Below are positions 1 to 5,861 of a stretch of 7,975 nucleotides of DNA, piece after piece. The stretch is from Bacteroidota bacterium (GTDB lineage: Bacteria > Bacteroidota > Bacteroidia > Flavobacteriales_D > Crocinitomicaceae). Below the pieces are notes generated by a model. It was not told where the DNA came from. It did no database searches and worked only from the letters and a program-made list of their open reading frames with translations. The stretch is taken from NCBI GenBank assembly GCA_016866415.1, contig VGML01000096.1, positions 1 through 7,975 of the forward strand, read 5' to 3'. Position 1 is the first letter of the stretch; each line of letters opens with the position of its first letter. A program made the position numbers and the translations under genes.

Positions 1-1133
1 AGAAACTCCCATTTCTTGACACCTTCTTCTTGAAGCCTCACGTCGATCCGATGGTAAATCAGATACAGTAAAATGCTCAATTGGAAAAGTTCGATCGGTA
101 AAACTTGCAGTAGACGAACCACTTGCGTAGTCAAATAAAGTTGTTTGATCAGTAACACGCCAATCCTCTGCAAAATCGCGAGCTAGAAAGTTCAAATATT
201 CTCGTTCAGCCGCAACAGTTGCTTGTTGTAACAACGGGTTTCCAAAAGATGAAAATGATGCGTAAATGGGACGTTGCCTATTTGAAGATCGACCATTGAA
301 ATCATCTTCCATATTGCCATTCGCATTACCCAATAAACCTTCAAATTCACCGCGATCGCAATCAAAAACTTCAACTGTCAAATTCACAAACCCCATTTGA
401 GACGAGCGGCTTTCTACAATGACATTTTCCCCTGAAGGCCATGAAACAGTGTAGTACCTGCCATTTAGGCTAAGCGTTCCACCATTTGGAAGAAAATAGG
501 TTCTTCCGTTCAATGATATTGGCTGGCCATTGAGTCTCCATGGACTAAAGTTCCCATCTGGTTTGTCACCACTGTAATAGCATAAGCGGTCGCCAGCCAC
601 ATTTAGTGCTGCTGCCGTGTTCAAAGAGAAATTTCTGTCTTGCGGACTCTGTCTTGCTTGAACTTCAAAGTGGTTTTTTGTTGATTTGGCAACTACAAAT
701 TCGCCCACCGTTTGAAAGGAATAAGTAGCTTGGTCAGAGGATTTAAGATGCGGATCACCGTAACTTCTGCCAATTATTGCAGAACAAAAACTGTGGTTAA
801 AAAGCATCTCCGCCATATTCCATTGATTTGCATTTTGGGCATTACCTGCATTTCTTCCTTGTGTAATCGTTTCACTAATTCCCCTTCTTTGTTCTAAAGG
901 AATCATTGTTACCATCTGATATGGAGTGAATTCTTCTGGAAATGTCCGATCTGGGATAGGTTTTTTGTCTGCAAGTGCAACAATGGAATTGGCTAACCAT
1001 TCTCCACGAATAGGATCCCAATTCAATAGCTCTTTTTTATGCTTTCGAATTCACTTTCAAAACTTGATTGCGCATTAACTGATTTAGCGAAAGATAATAA
1101 GCTGAGAATGAAAAGTAGTGTGAAGTTTTTCAT
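1..1133 (-). CDS. Secreted VWD-domain protein, frameshifted near the N-terminus and cut off at its C-terminus by the window edge
   Basis: The start at 1133 gives a lipoprotein-free signal peptide (MKNFTLLFILSLLSF, likely cleavage after VNA, residue 21). This frame stops at TGA after residue 36 (KKSY). The -1 frame then stays open from 1032 to base 1 (344 codons). A joined protein would read SIKKELLNWDP across the junction. The body carries a VWD domain: GDPH at about residues 126-129, YSFQTVGEF after it, and GLLGNANGN followed by EDDF at about 266-278. The 140-residue spacing is normal for VWD. A post-VWD segment follows (DWRVT, LFDY, RTFP, and Cys near QEMGV), as in other bacterial extracellular VWD proteins. 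The body frame has no upstream ATG of its own, because TGA precedes it. So it needs the signal-peptide frame for export. Either it is a one-base lesion in an A-run, a sequencing error, or recoding. The domain call is secure; ligand and function are unknown. Confidence 0.82.
1032..1038 (-). other. A AAA AAG heptamer at the frame junction of the VWD gene
   Basis: On the coding (minus) strand the zero frame reads ATA AAA AAG AGC TAT TGA, so A AAA AAG lies in the phase used by known -1 ribosomal frameshift sites such as dnaX and IS3-type elements. A -1 slip gives KK then GAG CTA TTG, which is exactly the frame of the VWD body. Seven bases downstream (1008-1024) the RNA could form a weak imperfect hairpin: GAAU/AUUC and GG/CC with one U-U mismatch. 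A simple loss of one A from an original A7 run would create the same heptamer automatically, so the phase is not strong proof of recoding. Confidence 0.4.
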
Positions 1134-1173
1134 AGAAACATTTATTTAAAAAGAAACCAATAATCGTTCCAAA

Positions 1174-1839
1174 TCAATCATTGAATTTGTAGCCAATTCC
1201 TTTTACGGTTGTTATGTATTTATCACCTATTTTTTCTCTCAGTTTGCGAATGTGAACATCGATTGTACGGTCTCCAACTATAATATCAGTTCCCCAAACG
1301 GTTTCCAAAATAACATCTCGCGTAAAAACATGGTTCGGTCGAGAGTAAAGCAATGCGAGTAATTCGAATTCTTTACGCGGCAAATGAATTTCCTGCCCGT
1401 CTTTCACCATCACATATTTTTCTCGATTTATTTGAAATTCAATGGCTTCAGCTGGGTTCGGTTTTACAATTTCTTTTCTTCTCAAAAGTGCGTTAATTCG
1501 ACTGATAAGCACTTTTGGCTTAATGGGTTTTGCAACGTAATCGTCGCCCCCTGCTTCCAACCCTGCAATTTGACTGTAATCCTCGTTTCTAGCTGTTAGA
1601 AAACAAATTAATATATCGTTGTTTTCTTGAGATGATTTCAAATTTTCACAAACCTCAATACCGTCCATTTCGGGCATCATGACATCGAGCAGAATTAAAT
1701 CTGGTTTGTGGGTTTTAATTTTTTCGAGACAAACCACTCCGTTTTCACAAGTAATAACGATATACCCGCTCTTTTCAAGATTATACTTTAGAAGTTCGCG
1801 AATATCTTCATCGTCATCAACCACGAATATTTTTGCCAT
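1174..1839 (-). CDS. OmpR/PhoB-family DNA-binding response regulator
   Basis: This 221-residue protein has a receiver domain (about 1-120) joined to a C-terminal winged-helix DNA-binding domain (about 125-221). The acidic pocket D8-D9, phospho-acceptor D52 in LLDVMMPEMDG, T82, Y101 and K104-P105 are all present, so it should be phosphorylatable. The output domain has the usual PhoB-type features: RKEFELLALL, then TVWG, RTIDVHIRKLREKIG in the recognition helix region, and the VKGIGYKF hairpin. The segment TARNEDYSQIAGLEAGGDDY is characteristic of a PhoB-like regulator common in Flavobacteriia, where a histidine kinase usually follows. Here a VWD gene follows after 40 bp instead, so the kinase must be elsewhere. 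The ATG at 1839 is supported by the conserved MAKIFVVDDD beginning and a good promoter just upstream. Co-transcription with the VWD gene is possible, since no separate promoter was seen between them. Target genes cannot be told from sequence. Confidence 0.93.
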   Translation of the reverse strand: MAKIFVVDDDEDIRELLKYNLEKSGYIVITCENGVVCLEKIKTHKPDLILLDVMMPEMDGIEVCENLKSSQENNDILICFLTARNEDYSQIAGLEAGGDDYVAKPIKPKVLISRINALLRRKEIVKPNPAEAIEFQINREKYVMVKDGQEIHLPRKEFELLALLYSRPNHVFTRDVILETVWGTDIIVGDRTIDVHIRKLREKIGDKYITTVKGIGYKFND

Positions 1840-1852
1840 TCTTGTTTTTTAA

Positions 1853-1883
1853 CAAAGATAAGGGGTAATATATAATTGTCAAA
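1853..1883 (-). promoter_or_regulatory. Bacteroidota-type promoter for the PhoB-like regulator
   Basis: On the minus strand TTTG (1883-1880) is followed after 19 bp by TATCTTTG (1860-1853), a full match to the Bacteroidota -33 TTTG / -7 TAnnTTTG promoter. The box ends 13 bp before the ATG at 1839, so the mRNA leader would be only a few bases long. A short inverted repeat, TTGTT then AACAA, lies between box and start. Confidence 0.72.
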
Positions 1884-1985
1884 CTAAATATTTTAAATCC
1901 AAAAAAACACTACCGTAAAAAATTTGGTTAAAAAAGATATGTGATTGAATATTCCAAACAAAAAAATGTAATATTTACGAAGTAG

Positions 1986-2041
1986 TAGTAGGTTAGGTTG
2001 ATACTAAGGGCTTCGGGTGAAAATCTGGAGCCCTCGTTTTA
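1986..2041 (+). terminator. Tandem hairpins, the second a 12-bp GAAA-capped terminator-like stem; end of a possible small RNA or leader
   Basis: Read on the plus strand, 2007-2018 (AGGGCTTCGGGT) pairs fully with 2023-2034 (ATCTGGAGCCCT) around a GAAA tetraloop. Twelve pairs form, three of them G-U. The stem is followed by CGTTTTATTTG. The G-U pairs would be C-A mismatches on the minus strand, so the RNA, if any, is plus-strand. A smaller stem, TAGTA (1986-1990) with TACTA (2002-2006), sits immediately 5'. No plus-strand gene lies upstream, so it does not end an mRNA. A poor promoter candidate is TTG (1945-1947), 21 bp, TAATATTT (1969-1976), which would give an RNA of about 60 bases. It could instead attenuate transcription into the regulator at 2063. 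Confidence 0.5.
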
Positions 2042-2045
2042 TTTG

Positions 2046-2053
2046 TATATTTG
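2046..2053 (+). promoter_or_regulatory. -7 box (TATATTTG) of the RprY-like regulator gene
   Basis: TATATTTG matches the Bacteroidota -7 consensus TAnnTTTG and ends 9 bp before the ATG at 2063. No TTTG is present at the usual distance upstream (about 2023-2026 reads ATCT), so the promoter may be weak or need an activator. The box lies just after the hairpin at 2007-2034, which would separate it from any upstream transcription. Confidence 0.45.
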
Positions 2054-2062
2054 ATCTTGTAT

Positions 2063-2752
2063 ATGAAAATCAAAATTTTACTTGTTGAGGACGATGTAAA
2101 TCTAGGATTGGTTATTTCAGATCAATTGAATTCGGATGGTTATGCCGTGACTCTTTGCTGCGATGGAGTAGAGGCTTTGCAGCGATTCAATCAAGAAACT
2201 TATCATCTGTGCATTTGTGATGTAATGATGCCAAAAAAAGATGGATTTACGCTCGCAAAAGACATTCGCCAACTAAATGCTGAAATACCGATTCTATTCC
2301 TTTCAGCTAAATCAATGACGGAGGATAAAGTAGCAGGATTTAATGCTGGTGGTGATGATTATTTAACTAAGCCTTTTAGTGTTGAGGAATTGCACCTAAG
2401 GGTAAAAGCACTGTTAAAGCGGGTTAATTTGAAGGTCGAGCAACCTGAAGAAAAAATAATTTCAATGGGTTGTTTTACATTTGATGTTGAAAATTACACA
2501 CTTAAATCGCAAACAGAATTAAAAAGTCTGACTAAAAAAGAAGCTCAAATTTTAAAGATATTGTACAAATTCAAAAATCAAGTTATTCCTCGTGAAGTGA
2601 TTTTAAACGCTGTTTGGGGTCAAGATGATTATTTTGTTGGGAGAAGTTTGGATGTTTTCATAACGAAATTGCGTAAATATTTGAAAGAAGAACCAAAAAT
2701 TCATATTTCTAACGTGCACGCTGTCGGATTTAAATTTGAAATTCAAGAATGA
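2063..2752 (+). CDS. OmpR-family response regulator, RprY-like
   Basis: A 229-residue receiver plus winged-helix regulator. Conserved residues are E9-D10-D11, phospho-acceptor D53 in ICDVMMPKKDGFTLA, S81, Y100 and K103-P104. The output domain (about 130-229) has LTKKEAQILKIL, VWGQDDYFVGRSLDVFITKLRKYL and NVHAVGFKF. The MMPKKDGFTLA and RSLDVFITKLRKYLK stretches are close to RprY of Bacteroides. I recognise the subfamily but would not fix the symbol. The in-frame TTG at 2051 could extend it by four residues. The ATG at 2063 is preferred because MKIKILLVEDD is the normal family start and 2046-2053 is a -7 box. Its last codons overlap the next gene, tsaB, as ATGA, implying translational coupling. 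RprY-type regulators normally pair with the kinase RprX, and none is adjacent. The signal and regulon are unknown. Confidence 0.92.
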   Translation: MKIKILLVEDDVNLGLVISDQLNSDGYAVTLCCDGVEALQRFNQETYHLCICDVMMPKKDGFTLAKDIRQLNAEIPILFLSAKSMTEDKVAGFNAGGDDYLTKPFSVEELHLRVKALLKRVNLKVEQPEEKIISMGCFTFDVENYTLKSQTELKSLTKKEAQILKILYKFKNQVIPREVILNAVWGQDDYFVGRSLDVFITKLRKYLKEEPKIHISNVHAVGFKFEIQE

Positions 2753-3420
2753 GCCATTTTTTGCTTCACGTTGAAACCGCAACTAAAGTGTGCTCGGTTG
2801 CTCTGTCGAAGAATGGAGAACAAGTCGCTGTAAAAGAAACCAATTCTGATCAATATATTCACGGAGAAAGCTTGAATTTGTTTATTGAAGACGTTTTGTC
2901 TGAAGCTAAAGTAAACATTGAAGATTTAAGTGCGGTTTCAATATCTGCTGGACCGGGCTCCTACACGGGTTTACGAATAGGGGTATCTTCAGTTAAAGGT
3001 TTATGTTTTGGTTTGGGAATTCCCTTAATTTCCATTCCAACGCTTGATGCCCTTTATGCTTTGGCTAGACAAAAATATACGAGCGAACCGATTTGCGTTA
3101 TGCTCGATGCGAGAAGGATGGAAGTATACAGCCAAATTTGGGGTAGCGATGGCGACACTTTAAAAAACTTGAGTGCAGATGTATTGGATGAAAATTCTTA
3201 CAATGGGTTTGATCCTTTCGTCTGCGTGGGCGATGGTTGCGAAAAAATGAAAGACCTTTGGGAGTCTCGGCGAATTCATTTCGAATCGGCAATGTTTCCA
3301 AGTGCTGTCGGACAAATCAAGTTGGCGTATAACAAGTTTTTAGTGAATGATTTTGAAGATGTGGCTAATTTTGTGCCACTTTATTTGAAGGAATTTCAAT
3401 CATCAGTTCATTCGAAATAA
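2749..3420 (+). CDS. tsaB: tRNA threonylcarbamoyladenosine biosynthesis protein TsaB (YeaZ)
   Basis: TsaB is the non-catalytic partner of TsaD. Together with TsaE it helps transfer the threonylcarbamoyl group to A37 of ANN-decoding tRNAs (t6A) in the cytoplasm. The 223 residues match the usual TsaB length. They begin with an ASKHA-fold first strand (LLHVETATKVCSVAL) and carry the diagnostic GPGSYTGLR at residues 68-76, followed by GVSSVKGLCFGLGIPL. A second part (about 105-223) is the divergent TsaB half without the metal and ATP motifs of TsaD. The gene has no promoter space: its ATG overlaps the TGA of the response regulator upstream, so it depends on that transcript. Its end overlaps the opposite-strand M23 gene by 13 bp. 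Family assignment is firm; coupling to a regulator gene is an observation of layout only. Confidence 0.95.
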   Translation: MSHFLLHVETATKVCSVALSKNGEQVAVKETNSDQYIHGESLNLFIEDVLSEAKVNIEDLSAVSISAGPGSYTGLRIGVSSVKGLCFGLGIPLISIPTLDALYALARQKYTSEPICVMLDARRMEVYSQIWGSDGDTLKNLSADVLDENSYNGFDPFVCVGDGCEKMKDLWESRRIHFESAMFPSAVGQIKLAYNKFLVNDFEDVANFVPLYLKEFQSSVHSK

Positions 3421-5102
3421 AGAATCTTCTTCCATGATCCAATATTCTCACAATTATCCGAAACAAGAATTTCAATTATAGCCGTTTTTATCGTCTTATC
3501 CTTTCTGAAATAAATCAATCTGTTGGTTTTCAAATCGTATTCTAATTGTTTCCATTCACCATTGACTAGTATGTTGTAGTTGAAAATATCTGTCTGACTT
3601 TCTAACACTTTCCAAATCAATTTTTTGCCATGAATTAACGTATCACTCTCCTTAAAATTTTCAGGAAATATTTTTGGTGCTATGGTATCAATTTTAACAT
3701 AGAATTGACCGAACACTTTTGATTCAGCGGTCAACTTTTGATTTTCAATTTTAGTAAATAAAGGTGTAGATTTTCCATTCGAAACGACTTGTATGTATTG
3801 ATTTTTAAGTTCAATATTAATATTCTTAATTGGTTGCATCGTAACTTTAAATGCCTTTTGTATGGTTATTTCGTTATTGCCGAATCGATTGTTCTCAATT
3901 GCCTTGATTTTTTTAATCGGTTCGTAAAAAGTAAAAGGTTCGATGTCTATTTCCATTTGTTCACTTTTAAAATGATAACTGGAGTCCGGAATAAAATGAG
4001 TTTTGGATGAGTAAAAGCGCTCTGATTTACTTGCTGTTTCCCTCGGGCACACAACGGAAAAACGCAATGTTGATGAGTTTTTTGAGACGTCTTTGAGGAT
4101 GATTTCGACGTTCAGAGAATCCTTAGGATTGACTTTAATGCTGCCTATTTGTTCGAATTGGTAGATGTGTAGTGGGTTGTGTGCTGTTTTAAAAAGTTTG
4201 TGAAAGCGCAATTTTGATTTTTTATATTCATCCAAATCTTGGTGGCTATTGACATACCTTGAATCATCAAACGAAATTCGATTATATTTGGATTGAAATA
4301 ACGTGTCGTTGCCAATTATACAAATATTCTCGAAGAGCCCGAAATTACCAGCTAAACCTATCGGGTCGGATCCGGAAACTGCAAACGCCAATTGCCCGTA
4401 ATCAGGTATAAAATCCTTGGTTAAGATAATTTTATTTCCTGGTATTGAATACCCGTTTTTCGTTTTTTGTACATTGATAATCATTGATTTACCTGGAATT
4501 TGATATCCTTTGTCATCAACAGCATAAATTTTTAATGCTTGTATTACAGGTGTTGAATTGTCTATAATATTGAATCCGTGGAGTAATGGGTTTAAACCGT
4601 GTTCGGTTTTGGTGTCACGTATTTCAAAATGCAAATGTGGCCCTGTTGAAGAACCGCTATTACCTGAAAGGGCAATTAGTTCTCCTTTTTGAACAATTAA
4701 CTCGTTTTCCCGCAATTTTAAATCAATGTTGTTCGAAAATGCTTCCACTTGAAAAGGTTCAAGGAAATCCGTTATTTTTTCTGAGAAAGTCGAGCAGTGG
4801 GCGTAAACACTCGTAATTCCATTTGGGTGATCAATATACACGACTCTTCCATAACCAATTGGTGAAATTCGAATTCGCGAAATGTATCCATCTGAAATGG
4901 AATGAATTGGTATACCCTCTCTTTGATTTGTTTTAAAATCCAATCCCATGTGAAAATGATTCGGTCGAATATCTCCGAAAATTGCACTTAATTGCAATGG
5001 GATTCCCAATGGAGAATGATATTTTGAGTCCACCGTTACATGTTGAGCTACCGATTTTGAGCCAATAAATAGAAAAACAACAAATAAACTAATGTTTCGC
5101 AT
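3408..5102 (-). CDS. Secreted M23/LytM-family metallopeptidase
   Basis: This 564-residue exported protein probably cuts peptidoglycan cross-bridges or stem peptides in the periplasm. Residues 1-19 are a signal peptide (MRNISLFVVFLFIGS, then KSVA before Gln). The LytM domain spans about 43-165. It has H51 and D55 in HFHMGLD, H102 in VYAHCSTF, and H156 and H158 in GPHLHFEIRD. These are the zinc ligands and catalytic histidines, so it should be active, unlike degenerate LytM factors of the EnvC type. About 400 residues follow that look beta-rich and are not recognised; they may bind wall or partner proteins. The frame is open back to 5210. The ATG at 5102 is chosen because it starts the signal peptide, abuts a promoter, and avoids overlap with the divergent gene. 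Divergence from a zapA operon suggests a role in division or cell-wall remodelling, which is inference. Confidence 0.92.
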   Translation of the reverse strand: MRNISLFVVFLFIGSKSVAQHVTVDSKYHSPLGIPLQLSAIFGDIRPNHFHMGLDFKTNQREGIPIHSISDGYISRIRISPIGYGRVVYIDHPNGITSVYAHCSTFSEKITDFLEPFQVEAFSNNIDLKLRENELIVQKGELIALSGNSGSSTGPHLHFEIRDTKTEHGLNPLLHGFNIIDNSTPVIQALKIYAVDDKGYQIPGKSMIINVQKTKNGYSIPGNKIILTKDFIPDYGQLAFAVSGSDPIGLAGNFGLFENICIIGNDTLFQSKYNRISFDDSRYVNSHQDLDEYKKSKLRFHKLFKTAHNPLHIYQFEQIGSIKVNPKDSLNVEIILKDVSKNSSTLRFSVVCPRETASKSERFYSSKTHFIPDSSYHFKSEQMEIDIEPFTFYEPIKKIKAIENNRFGNNEITIQKAFKVTMQPIKNINIELKNQYIQVVSNGKSTPLFTKIENQKLTAESKVFGQFYVKIDTIAPKIFPENFKESDTLIHGKKLIWKVLESQTDIFNYNILVNGEWKQLEYDLKTNRLIYFRKDKTIKTAIIEILVSDNCENIGSWKKILYFE

Positions 5103-5105
5103 ATA

Positions 5106-5134
5106 CAAAGTTAAGCTTTCAAAAAAAACACAAA
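5106..5134 (-). promoter_or_regulatory. Promoter of the M23 peptidase gene, nearly touching the start codon
   Basis: On the minus strand TTTG (5134-5131), 17 bp and TAACTTTG (5113-5106) match the Bacteroidota promoter type. Only three bases separate the -7 box from the ATG at 5102, so transcription should begin at or very near the start codon, giving a leaderless mRNA. Its -7 region is the mirror copy of that of the divergent gene. Confidence 0.6.
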
Positions 5135-5149
5135 ATACATTCCAAAAAA

Positions 5150-5181
5150 TTGTGTCCGTTATTATTTCAATGTTAACTTTG
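5150..5181 (+). promoter_or_regulatory. Promoter of the coiled-coil protein-zapA-rny operon
   Basis: TTG (5150-5152), 21 bp and TAACTTTG (5174-5181) fit the Bacteroidota -33/-7 pattern. The ATG at 5199 lies 17 bp beyond the box, which leaves a leader of roughly 10 bases. No Shine-Dalgarno sequence is visible before this ATG. Confidence 0.65.
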
Positions 5182-5198
5182 TAGAAAGTCAATAAGCA

Positions 5199-5510
5199 AT
5201 GACTGAGCAATTAGAAAAAAGTATTGAACAAATTTTAGAAAAAGCCAAGTCGCTTCATCTTGATTTACAAAATGAAAGATCAAGAAGTGCTTCATTATCG
5301 TTGGAAATCGATAAAATGAAGGCGGAGCTTTTTACCGCGACTGAGCGAGAATTTATGTTAAGCACTGAAATTGAAACGCTTAAATCGGCATTGCAAATTG
5401 CAGAAAATAAAGTTGTTGAAGTTCCTGTTCAAACGATTGGAAAACGTGAAGAGGAAATCGAAGAACTTGTTAAAGAAATAGAATACTGTATCGAACAGCT
5501 GAAAAAATAG
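5199..5510 (+). CDS. Small coiled-coil protein encoded before zapA
   Basis: A 103-residue acidic and helical protein with no signal peptide or membrane segment. Residues 2-71 form one long predicted coiled coil rich in Glu, Lys and spaced Leu. A short non-helical link (VVEVPVQ, 72-78) follows, then a second helix at 81-103 ending KEIEYCIEQLKK. It stops two bases before zapA and shares its promoter, so it is the first gene of that operon. Small coiled-coil proteins of this size with a similar C-terminal helix are commonly encoded just before zapA in Bacteroidota, to my knowledge without assigned function. By position and shape it could be a ZapA partner, in the manner of ZapB in gammaproteobacteria, but there is no sequence proof of that. 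The gene is surely real; the role is a guess. Confidence 0.85.
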   Translation: MTEQLEKSIEQILEKAKSLHLDLQNERSRSASLSLEIDKMKAELFTATEREFMLSTEIETLKSALQIAENKVVEVPVQTIGKREEEIEELVKEIEYCIEQLKK

Positions 5511-5512
5511 TA

Positions 5513-5812
5513 ATGGGAAAAATTTCTATAAAAGTCTTAGTTGGTGGCAGAACATACCCCTTAACCGTTTCGGAAAACGAACAGGAGAAGGTGATGAAGG
5601 CTGCCGAAGACATCAACAAAGGAATTGAACTTTTGCGCCGAAATTATGGTGTTAAAGACCCACAAGATTTATTAGCAATGACAGCACTGCAGCTTGTTTC
5701 CAAAGGACAGCCTAGCGCTCCCAAAACGCAAGTAGTTGCGGCCCCTGAAGATTACAGCGATATTGAACTCGCATTGGAGAATTTATTCAAACAAATTGAC
5801 GAGTTGAAATAA
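5513..5812 (+). CDS. zapA: Cell division protein ZapA
   Basis: ZapA binds and bundles FtsZ filaments and helps build the Z-ring at midcell. The 99 residues fit the family. An N-terminal beta-hairpin head (ISIKVLVGGRTYPLTVSEN, residues 4-22) is followed by a helix with EKVMKAAEDINKGIELL. Next come YGVKDPQDLLAMTALQL and a C-terminal helix (about 80-99) for dimer or tetramer coiled coil. A Pro/Ala-rich stretch (about 66-77) interrupts the helices and may be a flexible link. Two bases separate it from the coiled-coil gene upstream, and 49 bp without a terminator separate it from rny downstream, so the three are likely co-transcribed. Confidence 0.92.
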   Translation: MGKISIKVLVGGRTYPLTVSENEQEKVMKAAEDINKGIELLRRNYGVKDPQDLLAMTALQLVSKGQPSAPKTQVVAAPEDYSDIELALENLFKQIDELK

Positions 5813-5852
5813 TCTTTAACATTTTTTCGCAACAGCAATTACTTAATTTAAA

Positions 5853-5859
5853 AGGTGAT
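5853..5859 (+). promoter_or_regulatory. Shine-Dalgarno-like site before rny
   Basis: AGGTGAT can pair over seven bases with the conserved ATCACCT near the 3' end of 16S rRNA and lies two bases before the ATG at 5862, which puts the GG core about six bases from the start. Such a site stands out because the other starts in the window lack one. It supports 5862 as the rny start. Confidence 0.5.
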
Positions 5860-5861
5860 TT

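Larger units (their letters stand above)
5104..5183. repeat. 11-bp perfect inverted repeat in the divergent promoter region
   Basis: TACAAAGTTAA at 5104-5114 is the exact reverse complement of TTAACTTTGTA at 5173-5183. Each arm contains the -7 box of one of the two divergent genes. The 58-bp centre is too wide for a single repressor half-site pair without looping, so shared use by RNA polymerase is the simplest reading. Confidence 0.7.

Noticed and set aside
192..374. 60-codon minus-strand reading frame
   Set aside because: It lies inside the VWD gene on the same strand but in another frame; the VWD frame has the recognisable domain.
712..897. 61-codon plus-strand reading frame
   Set aside because: It is antisense to the GDPH part of the VWD domain, with no promoter or recognisable product.
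1134..1173. Possible separate promoter for the VWD gene
   Set aside because: No TAnnTTTG with a TTTG at a fitting distance was found; a 40-bp gap also allows read-through from the regulator gene.
4586..4987. Short frames on both strands within the M23 catalytic region
   Set aside because: They overlap the LytM motifs in other frames and show no product of their own.
5103..5210. 36-residue N-terminal extension of the M23 peptidase
   Set aside because: It would bury the signal peptide internally, run through both promoters and overlap the divergent gene. The start at 5102 explains the sequence better.
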